Of a stretch of DNA of 64,000 nt, positions 9,950 through 22,058 are shown one piece after another. Below the pieces are notes generated by a model. That model made no database searches and was not told the origin of the DNA. It saw only the letters and a program-made list of their open reading frames with translations. Position 1 is the first letter of the stretch. Every line of letters starts with the position of its first letter. Both the position numbers and the translations under genes were made by a program. This DNA comes from Gonocerus acuteangulatus (taxonomy: Eukaryota; Arthropoda; Insecta; Hemiptera; Coreidae), in the NCBI GenBank assembly GCA_946811695.1, contig OX328123.1, positions 42,296,835 through 42,360,834 of the forward strand, read 5' to 3'.

Positions 9950-10299
9950 GTTAATTCATTTATGGAAGGTTTACCAACGAATCCTCCAAATATTATTTTT
10001 TTTGTTTAATTTTAGGCAGAAAGCGAAGAAACGTAAGTATTTTCTGGTTATAATTAAATATGTTAAGCTACTTAGAATCGTTGTCTCTAGGAATATTAAT
10101 ATAATATTTCATTGGTATTTTAATACATCTCCAAATATCTTTTTATCAGAACTGAGACACAAAATCAGGATATGACAACGTTTTGGGTAGATTTTCGATC
10201 CTTCATTAATACTACTTTGAGAAAAACAATCGTGAATGCATTTTATAAGCTTTTAAAATAAATAACTGCTTCACTTAAAGTATTAAAATTATTCATGTG

Positions 10300-10315
10300 T
10301 ATATATGTATATACA

Positions 10316-10353
<38 letters not shown>

Positions 10354-10354
10354 C
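10300..10354. repeat. (TA)n microsatellite (unit 1)
   Basis: Interrupted TA repeat with TATACATA spacers. The matching tract in unit 2 (32485-32558) is longer. In unit 3 the TA tract at 47381-47434 replaces roughly 350 bp of unit backbone. Confidence 0.9.
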
Positions 10355-11092
10355 ATTGCTGATTGAATGAACATTCCTGTATGTATATATATTCATTTAT
10401 TTGAATCTAGTGAACCATGGGATATGTAACGTCGACGTTCCTTGTCTATAGTTCACGATTGCGCCGTCATAGCTTTTCTTTCTATAGATAGAGTGAAAAC
10501 ACGCTAAAATACGCATTGGAATGATTGTAATATTGGCTAATTGCAATTCAACCGATCCTGTTTATAAAAGATTAAAAATAAAAATAGCACAGAGCGAAAT
10601 AATATAATTAAACTGAATTCGCACACTAATTCTATTTACCTTCTTCTCTCGTTGTCAATAACTCTTAGATTTAATGAGGCTTCACCGAAGGACGCTTTTC
10701 TTTACGCTTTTCCAGGAATAAAAATTCTACTTAAACTCTACTTTACCATTTAAGAACTCAAGACTTTAATTTACATACTTCTTCTAGTCTCAAATTGTGT
10801 GCAATTAAAATAATAAGTAAATTTATGTAATCCTTTTTAAGTACTTAGACCGTCATTGGGCCTCGCTTTAAAATATGTAGAGAATTTCTTCATCTTTCTC
10901 TTTAATACTCCTTTATTTATTTTGATCCTTTTTAGCGACTTTGTTTAATTCTAAGTATCTTGAAAATAATTTTATGTCGGAGTGGTATATTAAAACAATA
11001 AATATTCCATGATTTTATTTGATAGAATATAGATCGAAATTTTTATATAATGAATGCTCGTTAGCCAGCAGAATCCACGCCGAAAATTATCA

Positions 11093-11258
11093 TTTTAGCG
11101 CGGTTCCTCCCTCCCCCATAGGGAGGAACCCCGCTTATAGGGTTGATACAATGAAACAATCCGGAAGTGCCGACTAGAAAATTTCGCGTTTCAGAACCCC
11201 TAGAGACCAAAAATAACGGTGGTTCAAATTTGTATATATATATATATATATATGTATA

Positions 11259-11319
<61 letters not shown>

Positions 11320-12683
11320 CTGTTCGCTCATTTCTGGCTTCCCTGATGGTCCGATTTTGATGAAATTTGGTACAAAAATCTGTCGTCCAATTTGAAAGGT
11401 TAAGTTCGTTAACCCGCAAAATCCGCCCACTGGAAGATGGCGTTTGGGGCGAAATTCGCGCAGAAAAAATCGTAACGCTTACGTTTTTGAGTTCATAAGC
11501 TTGTAAGTACTCTTTTTATAGGCTTCTTGGGCTAGAAAAACGAATGAAACCATTTTCAAGGCGATAGCTTTAACCGTTGTCGAGAAAATTGGAAAAATAA
11601 TTTTTGAATTCCGTTTTTGGTTTGGGTACTTAGAATCACGGGATTCAGTTGAAACATTATCTGCATGTTCTAACTTCATTAAAACTAATATGTTGAAAGT
11701 TATGTAACGTTTGGAGTTAAGGAAGGGTTAGAATAAAATATTTTATGAACAGACATGAAAAGTTTTGGTAACTTTTTACACTTTCCTTAATATCTCGAAA
11801 AAGGTTGAGAATCTTGGGAAACGGAAGATGACCATTAGAAAGGGCACTAAATTCTCTACAAAAATGGTTCTAAAGAAAGTTTTGATTAGGCGATGTCAAT
11901 CGGAGAAATAAGTGCATAAAACTTTAAAGTAATTGATTTCGCTTATTCGAACTGTTCTTTTTCTCTTTGATTGTGGTACTTAGAATTATGGGATTCAGTT
12001 GAAACATTTTCTGCATGTTCTACATTCATTAAAACTGATATGATGAAATTTTTGTTACGTTTGGAGTTTAGGAAGGGTTAGAATAAAATATTTTATTAAC
12101 AGACATAAAAAGTTTTGGTAACTTTGTATACTTTCCTTAATATCTCGAAAAAGGTTGAGAATCTTGGGAAACGGAAGATGACCATTAGAAAGCTCACTAA
12201 ATGCTCTACAAAAATGGTTCTGATGAAAGTTTTGATTAGGCGATGTCAATCGGAGAAATAAGTGCTTAAAACTTTAAAGTAATTGATTTCGCTTATTCGA
12301 ACTGTTCTTTTTGTCTGTTTTATTCCTTGTTATTTTTAAATTGCTTATAGTCAGATAATGTATTTGACAATAAAACAGATTAAGTAAAATAAGAAGATCA
12401 ATTTATTGTTAGAAACGTAGCGTTCAAAGAGAGAGATCCCAAGGCTTTCCAAATGCCTCTGAGCAGAGGCCTTTCTGCCCGACTTATGGTATAGCTGACC
12501 CATACAGGTAAGATTGTAAATCAAGACCTTTCAAGACTGGTTTGTTTGAGATTTCATTTGGATAGCTGTTTCGCTATTGATCTAAACATAGTAATAACTG
12601 TTTCTATTCTATGCCTTCATAAACACTAGAGATAAGAACGGAACCGCGCTAAGATGACGCAGTTCCTGCGAATCGGACTTTTT
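11093..12683 (+). mobile_element. Helentron-like (HINE/DINE-1-like) non-autonomous element E, left copy (unit 1)
   Basis: The element starts with TTAGCGCGGTTCC (11095-11107), whose exact inverted copy GGAACCGCGCTAA lies at 12640-12652, 31 bp inside the 3' end: an asymmetric terminal inverted repeat. A 10 bp stem (11102-11111 with 11121-11130) sits at the 5' end. A 3' stem-loop GGAACcGCG / CGCaGTTCC (12640-12666) is followed by CGAATCGGAC and a T run. It carries an internal TA microsatellite (11233-11316) and a 350 bp tandem duplication (11625-12311). Asymmetric TIRs, a core microsatellite, a 3' hairpin and T-rich targets are known features of Helentron-derived elements. There is no coding capacity. 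Confidence 0.75.
11625..12311 (+). repeat. 350 bp tandem duplication inside element E (unit 1, left copy)
   Basis: The block starting GGTACTTAGAATCACGGG at 11625 is repeated from 11975 (GGTACTTAGAATTATGGG) with about 90 percent identity by eye. The same duplication is in the right copy (14470-15150, inverted) and both unit 2 copies; the diverged copy at 56093-57223 has only one such block. Confidence 0.85.
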
Positions 12684-13559
12684 AATTTAATTATTAATCA
12701 CTGGCGTTAATAACCTAACCACGCTTGTTGACAGGCCTTAAATCCAATAAAAAAAAGGATTAATCATTATCATAAAATATGCAATATTTGGTGAATGATA
12801 CACGTAGTCAATTAAACTCCTATACCTCAACTTACTAATAGTAGTATGACTAAAATATACAGAAAAGTGTTTGTCGACTATTACAGACTGTGTAAATACC
12901 GAAAAGGCTGCTCGGGTCTAGGAGGCAAGCACACTAGGAGGAGCGCACTATATAGATATCTGATTCTTGCTCTAACTGCTTCGTAGAGAGATTGTGTGGT
13001 CAGTACCATGCTCCGCCTGAATGATGTTCCCATTATAGGCTGCGCGGAAGATTATAGGCGCTCTATTTCGATTCCGAACCCCAATTGCAAATAACTTCAT
13101 TAATGTGCGCAAGAGGCTCAAATTCAGGTTCCCCTCAGTGCATGATTCGCGTGATGTACCACTTGAAGCAAGCCCCTATTCAACTGTATTCTCGAAATTT
13201 AATATCTGATTCATAAGAAGGAAGGAGTATATTCAAGGAAAGTTGATATTCCCAGCCTGCTTGATATTTCATGATAAAGTAATCCCAGTTGCTTCATGCG
13301 ATCACATGTGGGCGTCACAATGAAACTTTTTTATATGAAACTTTTGTCAAGGTGTTGTATATTACATTGAATCCTTGAGCTGTATAATTTTAACCTCTTT
13401 CAACATAATATTTGAGTGATGATATTCCTAAAGTATGATACTGTGAGGAAATAAACAAATCATATGAGGATTTGTCTAAATATTAATATTTCTCTACGAA
13501 AATCTATTTGTTAAATAATAGTTTTTTCACTGGTGTCACGCACACGTTGCGTCTCTCCA

Positions 13560-13904
13560 GTACATTTTCCACGGTGTAAGAGCTAAATAAAGAGTGACTG
13601 ATTAAAAATATCCAATCTAGATTTTTCTTCGACGAGTAACCTAATCTTCACAGTTATACTTGAACAAACTATTTCTCTTCCTCGGAGTATGTTCTAATAT
13701 GTAGAAAAGAAATCTCTAGTGTTTTCATTTCATCAGTAAAAGGACATTTAAAACTGCTGCTTTTGAAGCAGCCAGATTTTATCAGGAGGCAGATTAAATT
13801 TTAATTGAAAGCCGAATGTTAGTGGTGCCACTTGCAAGGCAGTGGAGGAATTTTAAGTAATACCCGAAGTTAGTGTATATTTTAGGTGTATTTTGTTCGC
13901 TCGG
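13560..13904 (+). repeat. Dispersed repeat F, partial copy (unit 1)
   Basis: Shares with 15684-16160, and in reverse with 51500-52130 and 48431-48835, the ordered segments 'GTAAGAGCTAA', 'GTTTTCATTTCAT', 'AAACTGCTGCTTTTG', 'TATCAGGAGGCAGATT' and 'AAGGCAGTGGAGGAATTTT'. There is no ORF or recognised family; it is joined head to tail with the next F copy. Confidence 0.75.
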
Positions 13905-14091
13905 ATGAAGATTACTCTCTAATTAATATTGTATCTAAATAGAGGAGAAATAGCCATGGGTGTCCTGATATGTTTCATTGCTAGATCTTGAAATGTGTGA
14001 ACACCAAACCGAAAAATAAATCTGTTTTTCAAAACGTCGGACCTTTCTGTAGTAGTCCTCAACTTGGCCTATCTTTTCTCCAGCTATCTTA
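13905..14091 (+). repeat. Dispersed repeat F, left part of a copy split by element E (unit 1)
   Basis: Runs from 'GATTACTCTCTAATTAAT' to 'TTTCTCCAGCTATCTT' and matches the reverse complement of 51940-52130. The copy resumes at 15675 after the E insertion. Confidence 0.85.
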
Positions 14092-15455
14092 AAAAAGTCC
14101 GATTCGCAGGAACTGCGTCATCTTAGCGCGGTTCCGTTCTTATCTCTAGTGTTTATGAAGGCATAGAATAGAAACAGTTATTACTTTATTTAGATCAATA
14201 GCGAAACAGCTATCCAAATGAAATCTCAAACAAACCAGTCTTGAAAGGTCTTGATTTACAATCTTACCTGTATGGGTCAGCTATACCATAAGTCGGGCAG
14301 AAAGGCCTCTGCTCAGAGGCATTTGGAAACCCTTGGGATCTCTCTCTTTGAACGCTACATTTCTAACAATAAATTGATCTTCTTATTTTACTTAATCTGT
14401 TTTATTGTCAAATACATTATCTGACTATAAGCAATTTAAAAATAACAAGGAATAAAACAGACAAAAAGAACAGTTCGAATAAGCGAAATCAATTACTTTA
14501 AAGTTTTAAGCACTTATTTCTCCGATTGACATCGCCTAATCAAAACTTTCATCAGAACCATTTTTGTAGAGCTTTTAGTGAGCTTTCTAATGGTCATCTT
14601 CCGTTTCCCAAGATTCTCAACCTTTTTCGAGATATTAAGGAAAGTATACAAAGTTACCAAAACTTTTTATGTCTGTTAATAAAATAATTTATTCTAACCC
14701 TTCCTAAATTCCAAACGTAACAAAAATTTCATCATATCAGTTTTAATGAATGTAGAACATGCAGAAAATGTTTCAACTGAATCCCATAATTCTAAGTACC
14801 ACAATCAAAGAGAAAAAGAACAGTTCGAATAAGCGAAATCAATTACTTTAAAGTTTTATGCACTTATTTCTCCGATTGACATCGCCTAATCAAAACTTTC
14901 TTTAGAACCATTTTTGTAGAGAATTTAGTGCCCTTTCTAATGGTCATCTTCCGTTTCCCAAGATTCTCAACCTTTTTCGAGATATTAAGGAAAGTGTACA
15001 AAGTTACCAAAACTTTTCATGTCTGTTCATAAAATATTTTATTCTAACCCTTCCTTAACTCCAAACGTTACATAACTTTCAACATATTAGTTTTAATGAA
15101 GTTAGAACATGCAGATAATGTTTCAACTGAATCCCGCGATTCTAAGTACCCAAACCAAAAACGGAATTCAAAAACTATTTTTCCAATTTTCTCGACAACG
15201 GTTAAAGCTATCGCCTTGAAAATGGTTTCATTCGTTTTTCTAGCCCAAGAAACCTATAAAAAGAGTACTTACAAGCTTATGAACTCAAAAACGTAAGCGT
15301 TACGATTTTTTCTGCGCGAATTTCGCCCCAAACGCCATCTTCCAGTGGGCGGATTTTGCTGGTTAACGAACTTGACCTTTCAAATTGGACGACAGATTTT
15401 TGTACCAAATTTCATCAAAATCGGACCATCAGGGAAGCCAGAAATGAGCGAACAG

Positions 15456-15510
<55 letters not shown>

Positions 15511-15674
15511 TATACATATATATATATATATATACAAATTTGAACCACCGTTATTTTCGGTCTCTAGGGGTTCTGAAACGCGAAATTTTCTAGTCGGCAC
15601 TTCCGGATTGTTTCATTGTATCAACCCTATAAGCGGGGTTCCTCCCTATGGGGGAGGGAGGAACCGCGCTAAAA
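14092..15674 (-). mobile_element. Helentron-like element E, right copy, inserted in repeat F (unit 1)
   Basis: Inverted and nearly identical copy of 11093-12683, with the same asymmetric TIRs, hairpins, TA tract (15459-15536) and internal 350 bp duplication. Its flanks are the two halves of repeat F. The uninterrupted F at 51500-52130 shows the target to be an A/T run (about 51940-51945), consistent with insertion into TT without a long target duplication. Confidence 0.8.
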
Positions 15675-16160
15675 TATGTTATGAAGAATAGCGAAGTATA
15701 AAAGTACTAAAGGAAAAATTAGTCAAAATTAAACATATGTTACAGCAAGATCTTTGGTAAAAGAGCTAATGGCTCAGAGCGACTAAATAAAAATACACAA
15801 TACATACTTTTCATCTCCTTGTTTTAATACGAGTAAACTCAACCCTACCCGCTCTACTTTAACGATTTATTTCTAACTCAGTGTAAATAAGGTCAGATTT
15901 TTATAAAAACAATGTCTATTGTTTTCATTTCATTACTAAAAGGAAATTAAAAACTGCTGCTTTTGCAGGAGCCAAACTTTATCAGGAGGAAGATTAATTT
16001 TAATTGAAAGCCAAAATGTTAGTTGTGCCACGCACAAGGCAGTGGAGGAATTTTAAGTAATATCTGATGTGCATATTTTAGGGTTTTCATTTAATAGGGT
16101 TTATTTAGTTTGATAAAAGAAGTCACTTCAGTGCCAAGGATTTTGTCGACTTCGTCAAAC
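15675..16160 (+). repeat. Dispersed repeat F, right part of the split copy (unit 1)
   Basis: Continues the F copy left of the E insertion, from 'ATGAAGAATAGCGAAG' to 'GATAAAAGAAGTCACTTC'. Collinear with the reverse complement of 51500-51940. Confidence 0.85.
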
Positions 16161-16440
16161 GAACTATGTGAAATGGTTACTTTTTTCGGAAAATCAGGAA
16201 GAAAACGAAGTTTACATTAAGGACATTTCAGTTGACCTACAATAACGGTAAAAATTAAAAATCCCGAAATTACATAGTTCAAATAAATTGAAGGAACGTT
16301 TAGCACGTTGCTCAGGGATTGATATTGAACCCTGCAAATGTTTGAAATTTCTATTGGAGTCAGATTTTCATAAAAAATTGAATTATTGAAATTGTAGCTA
16401 CGTAAACTTAACATAGATATTTATGACTTGTTATCTACAG

Positions 16441-16545
16441 GGTACCAAACCTTTCTAGCCTGACAAGGCCTGATGGCATCTATTTTATTTATTTATTTAT
16501 TTTTTTTTTTTTTTGTAGAAAGTAAACGCTCACCCCTATCAGGAA
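16441..16545 (-). repeat. SINE fragment with T-rich insert (unit 1)
   Basis: On the minus strand it contains the 'CTAGAAAgGgTTgGTAACC(C)TgTAGAT'-type segment of the SINE at 22059-22271, in diverged form, next to a (TTTA)n/T tract. Box B is absent, so it is a fragment. Confidence 0.5.
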
Positions 16546-18667
16546 ATGAACATATCAAACAAAATATTCGTTTTACAAACACGAATGTGTTTATCATCAA
16601 AATTGAAAAAAAACCCTCAGTATTATAACTACTGCGTCGCTTTAGTCTGCCTTCGTTCTTCTAACGATATTTAGGTTCTATTTCCTTTATAAAGCCAAAT
16701 AGTGAGAGTTTATTCATACACTCTCTATTTAGCCATTTCTCCAAGATTCCAATAACTATCAAAAACACAATTCCTTTCATCTTCACACATTTTTTGAGAG
16801 TAGTTGAAACGGCATTTATCAGTATGTTGATTTTTTATAGTATTTTTCGAATTTGAATGAAGTTTCATACTATTTCTTGCTGCTTTAAATATGTTCCTCT
16901 TCGAGCTGGATTCATTTTGTTTTCGTTTATTTTTTCAACTGTGTTCATAGTATTAACGTTAGTAGAAACGAAGTTTTCTGTACTACTGTTTGTGCGAGCG
17001 GTACTAGTCACTTGTAGGCTTGGAGCTCGGCTAACAAAGCTGATAACACCGAATAAGTTGCATCTAGTGCTGTAAGTTGGAGTTTATTGCTAGCGTTACC
17101 TACGGGCAACACTTGAATCACTGATAAGTTCCATAATAGCAACATAGTCAATGTCAATGTCGTTTGACGAGAGAAGCCAGTATTTGTCAATTTCAGTATT
17201 AACAACAACTTCAGAGTCAATATCCAGTAGATGATAATGCCAAGAAGACAATTCCTAAAACACAATATTTTAAATAGGACTGCTTGATTCAAGTTGAAAT
17301 TGCTTCGAAGCCAAACGTTATTTACAGTACAAAAGAAGATAAAATAAGCGATTAGTTGAGATGATGATAATATGCAATGGTGATTTTGTATTTACGCAAT
17401 GGTGAAAAAAAAAAAAACAACTCAAAATCAATGAAACAGGATAATTTAAAAAACAATTGAGAACCATTTAGTGCATGCCATTCATATTCCTCACCCGATG
17501 AATTTCCACTTTAACAACTTTTTCTTTCCAAAATTCCTAATGGCCAATCCGGTAAAGTAAAAGTTAACCCATTCGAGACGGCTTGCACGCCGTGTGTGCA
17601 ATAACAGTAATGACCAATAATTAGTTATTCTAAGTAAACTAGTCGTCAAAATATAATGTTTCTTGGACTAATGAAATATTTAAAGTACAGGAATATAAAA
17701 TTTGGCATTGGTTTTACTGCGTACCAATACCCTAAACATTATCTGTATTTTGATTTTACCTTACAATGCACACGTGCCCAATCCGCTGAAAAAAAAAAAA
17801 TCATAAACAGTCTTCCGAGTAGCGAGTTGCATACCTGGTCTGGAATGTTCTTATTTATGTGAGTTCACTTAGGAATTGACTGATTTCCATTGTAAACATG
17901 TTTTGTTTTTTTATTAAAATTAACCATATAAGGAAGAAAAAAAGTTGGCTTCCGTGTTCGAAAAAAATCGTCATCTCATATGGGTAAATTACCAATTAAA
18001 AAAGTATCAGGAAAAAGCCTTGTCTGGCAAACAGTAGATCTTTTTCTGATAGTAATGACACAATCCAAAATGACAAAGCATATTTTCGCAAAAAGAGACC
18101 GACTTTTCTTTAGAAGAGTGTGATTAAACAAATATATACAAAACCATTATTTCCGAGGAAGAAATGTCTATTGAAAATAAAGCCAAAAGTTAATATAGTA
18201 CAATAGATAAATCCCAATTAATGTGCAAGAATTTCATAAATGAAAATAAATCATAACTGGATACTATTATTTAATTTAGAAAAATATTCCTTTCTTGATG
18301 GAAAGCACAGAATCAAAAAGAGACTCTTGTTTGCAAAACTGTATTATGAAAAAATAATATACTTATTCTCTAAACAATACAGACGTTTTCTGCTTAACGA
18401 TTCAAAAGAGACTATATTGAGAAGAACTTTTCTGAAATATATTGTAATGTAAAAACTAAATAACTTATCTCTAGCAGTAAAATAAAGTGAATAATATGAT
18501 GATATTGCAGGAATTTGCTACCCTTTCAGGGTATTCTTAACCCACGATAACTGATTTTTGAGAAGCGACCTTAGTAAAAATGTGAGCGACATGTACACAG
18601 ATATTTCGTTATTTTATTATGAAATCTGGGATGCTAATATATGAATAACAGATCTGTAAGGTAAATT

Positions 18668-18785
18668 ACTGTTTGAGAAAAGTACATTTTGTTAGACTCG
18701 GCCTGGAATTGCTGGTTTGTAGATGCTTTATACCACCTGAGCAGAATCTCCCTAGAATTAGGTTCTCTTTCGGTGCCTTGATTAA
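18668..18785 (+). repeat. Dispersed repeat G (unit 1)
   Basis: About 118 bp, also present at 40872-40989 and, reversed and diverged, at 48843-48960. The shared core includes 'GCAGAATCTCCCTAGAATT' and 'AGGTTCTCTTTCGG'. Family unknown; the edges are uncertain. Confidence 0.6.
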
Positions 18786-19082
18786 AATTAACGCAGCCTC
18801 TCCACCTTTTGCGGTCAGGCTGCCTCCGTGCATTCGGTATGAGCACTTAGCTTCGTCTTTCTTTTACTCTCCTGCTTCGAGTAACTGCCGCTACAGGTAG
18901 CTTGTATTATAAGGTGCAAACGGTTCCTCCTGTAATACACACTTCCGGGGATATTTAACTCAACATGGGGATATTCAACTTATAGACTGTAAAAATGCAG
19001 TCACGCGAGTGTATTTCCTGGCCACCTTAAACGGGCGGAAAACAGGACGTTGTTATCTGGTATTCAGGGAAATTCTTTCCTA

Positions 19083-19522
19083 TCTATATATATATAAAAA
19101 TCACGTGTGTGTCTGTTTTTTGTTTGTTTGTTCCTTATACAAATCTACACCGTTTGACCGATTTTGACCAAACTTGGCACACAGGTAGGTCTTGATACGA
19201 TAAATCTCAGAGGCCAGGTCAAAATAGTCAAATTTCAAATTTGGTCAAAAAGTCAAAAGTTTTGTTCAAGAAAAATTGGCTACACTGAACCATTCAGATT
19301 GTGACGGACATTTTGAATCGACAGCAGGCTCTGCTACTGGCCTCTGTAGGCTGTTAGATGAAGTGCTGTTTCGCTGGCCTCAGCCGGTATCATTATGAAC
19401 TAAAACAAATTCACATCGTTTGACGTAACTGGGTATAGACAACTAGGTATCAAGTAGATCTTGATATGAGGAGAGTCATAGACAGAAAGTAGGTGTAGCA
19501 TGGCACACTGGGTAACTGCTAG
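19083..19522 (+). mobile_element. Non-autonomous Helitron, 440 bp (unit 1)
   Basis: Starts TCTATATATATATAAAAATC, the typical arthropod Helitron 5' end, followed by a CTGTTTTTTGTTTGTTTG stretch and 'CCGATTTTGACCAAACTTGG'. It ends GGGTAACTGCTAG, with CTAG as the 3' terminus. It is preceded by A and followed by T, the expected A-T target. A weak stem (TAGCA / TGCTA) precedes the end. It has no ORF, so it relies on Rep/helicase in trans. Confidence 0.85.
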
Positions 19523-19969
19523 TACTTCATAAATATCTAAACGTTTGTAAATACATTTACATTTTCTAATTTATAAAATAAAATTATTTTGAATACAATA
19601 CCGTGATGTAAAGTGAAACACCAAAAAGCAATACAAACATTTTTACATCTTCCTTCAAGACTATTCTTTGGTTACACGCATTTTTCCGTAAGATCCACGT
19701 AATGAAACTTTTCCAGTTTTATAACAAATAATATTGTGTCAGCCTAGCAACTGTTTTATTACGCTTATATGAAATCTGAATGTATTTGATATTAAAATAT
19801 GGATTAAAATTTAAACGTTTCCTTTATTCAGTTTGGAAATTAATAACAACTTAAATTACTATAAATTATGGTTTTAAATTAATATGTAATGAAATTTTGA
19901 ATGTAATTAATATGAATGTAAAGTTTGTGAGCTGAATAAGCTTATAATGTTAATATATTCCCAGGATTA

Positions 19970-20038
19970 ATTTCAGAGATTAAAATTGGGACACGATAGA
20001 AATCTGGGTGTAAGAGCTAATAGAGGGTGCTGAATGTC

Positions 20039-20095
<57 letters not shown>

Positions 20096-20400
20096 CATAA
20101 AAAATATAATTTTATTTTCCCCCCTTATTTCCTGTTGTATTACCTTATTTCTTGTTGTATTAGGGGTAGAAGCTACTTCCACTTCTAGAAGTAACTCTAC
20201 TGGCTCCACTTTATCCATGTATTTTCGTCTCTCGGAGTAAATGAGCTTTGAAATGTAAATTAAAAAATCTGTTGTTTTTATATCATGATTAAAAGGAGGC
20301 AAATTTACTTCTAATTGAAAAGCGAAGATTTAATTGTTCCACATGCAAAGCAGGCATTTTTCTTGTAAAATACTAAAAACCTTGTTTTAATGCTCCTTAA
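19970..20400 (+). repeat. Dispersed repeat F, diverged copy with TA expansion (unit 1)
   Basis: Keeps 'GTAAGAGCTAATAG', 'CTCGGAGTAAATGAG', 'ATTAAAAGGAGGCAAATTT' and 'TCCACATGCAAAGCAGGC' in F order, with a (TA)n tract at 20040-20095 inserted near its start. Confidence 0.65.
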
Positions 20401-20770
20401 GAGGCTTCATGTGAAAGAGAAAGAAGCGAATAAACTAATATTGAAAGATGGCGTGTTTGAATATATTTTGACATATTGCCTCCTTAAATTACGCCTTTTA
20501 CGATTTTGATTGTACCTAAATGGTGCTGCCCTCATTTTTGCTAGGTATACTATCCGCTTTCTCAATGTTATTTAACCTATTAAAGCAAGATTCAGATTAT
20601 ACGAAAGGACCTTGGAAGCTAAATCCCACAACATACAAACAAACAGACAACAATTCTAAAAATCATTGTTTTGTGTACTATTGCGTTGATAAAGGCCTCC
20701 AATAGTATTTTTCCCAGATATCTTCCATGTACAGACAGTGATCCGTTAGAATTTTATTATATGTACAGAC

Positions 20771-21509
20771 TATAAATATAATAGTCCGAGAGCCAGCAAC
20801 GCACTTTTCATGAAGTGTTTTATGCATCTTGAAATTTTGCTATAATATACATCTTGGATATATAAGAAGGTATATATGTGTTTCCTGGACATACCTTGGA
20901 ACACCAGGTACTGCGCATAGGGGAAAGGTACAAAAAATATTTCCCAAAAACAGAGTTTTATTCAGAAGCCAACTATCTTTAATGTAAAATTAAGACAATT
21001 TTACAATGAATAATAAATATGGGAGACCCTTTTAAGGGGTATAACAAGTGAAAAAAAAATTAATTGTTTTTATTCTAATATTAAATGAGAGTTTTAATCG
21101 CGCTGCCATTAAAACCAGAACAGCTGTACGAGATCATGTGAGCAAGAACCAATGAGAGCACAGAAAACAACCAACACTGCGCGGTCGTCTCATGTACTGT
21201 TACGGTTACGCGCAGTGTATTGCAGTCTATCATAGGCAACATTTATTTTCATATTTCCTGATAATTAAACCCCACAAAAGTGTCTGTCCTTTTGCAATTA
21301 TATTCAAATATGTTTATTGAAGACCCTGTTTAAATCGCAGCGTGAATAAAGCACTTCATTTAATATTAAAAATGGTGTTCCAAGGTATGTCCAGGAAACA
21401 CTTTCTTATCTTCTTATCTACCCAAGAGGTACACTATAGCAAAATTTCAGAGTGCATGAAAGAATTCATGAAAAATGCGTTGCCAGCTCGCCGACTATAA
21501 CAATATTTA
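20771..21509. mobile_element. Foldback-type inverted-repeat element, deleted copy (unit 1)
   Basis: The left arm contains 'GTTTCCTGGACATACC' and 'TGGAACACCAGGTACTGCGC'; the right end contains 'GGTGTTCCAAGGTATGTCC' inverted. Compared with unit 2, 187 bp of the right arm is missing at about 21377. No ORF is recognised. Confidence 0.7.
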
Positions 21510-22058
21510 GGCACTATTCTAATCTAAAATTGAGATTTATTTCAGTTAAGTAACTTTATGAAATAAACCTTTAATATATCAGTAATTATATTAGGTTCAA
21601 TGATTAATTACACAAGACATGAAAGGGTTTGATACCAGATGAGAGAATGTTTGCGGCTGTGAGCACCTCTGAGCTGGTCAACTTAAAGAGAGAAGTCCTA
21701 ATCCGCTTAAAACTTTCTACAGCCTTTTCCAACAACTTTCTTACCAGCCTTCATACCCTATTCATCAAGCAACACTTTTCTCACAACATCCTCAACGGAA
21801 AACTCAGATATTAAGGGTAACGGGCATTAAAAATAAATTAGAACTCAACAGAAATCGCTTGTTAGTGATTGAAGATAAAACTTGTTATGAAGACACTCTC
21901 TTTGACCCTCTATTCAATTTCCATCAGGGAAATTAACCAAAAAACTCACAGTGAGCTCTGGATTTGTAAAATTGTTCATAACGAGAAGTTCAAGAAATAA
22001 ACTGGTCTCGACAAGATTACATTATAATAGAAGAAGAACATATTGTCTTAATTTATTT

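Noticed and set aside
11174..11419. ORFs rich in Ile-Tyr repeats (also near 15345, 20034, 33370, 37557, 47262, 53949, 56170, 56477)
   Set aside because: They are translations of (TA)n microsatellites and their flanks; no coding signal.
17008..17292. 94-residue minus-strand ORF present in units 1 and 2; an adjacent frame reads acidic and protein-like
   Set aside because: Conservation between units only reflects the recent duplication; no splice sites, motif or family recognised.
17567..17605. TTAACCCATTCGAGACGGC resembling a piggyBac-type terminus
   Set aside because: No matching inverted end with TTAA was found nearby and no transposase is present.
18240..18452. 70-residue ORF (and 40444-40656)
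   Set aside because: AT-rich, Lys/Tyr/Phe/Leu-dominated, kept only because the units are near-identical.
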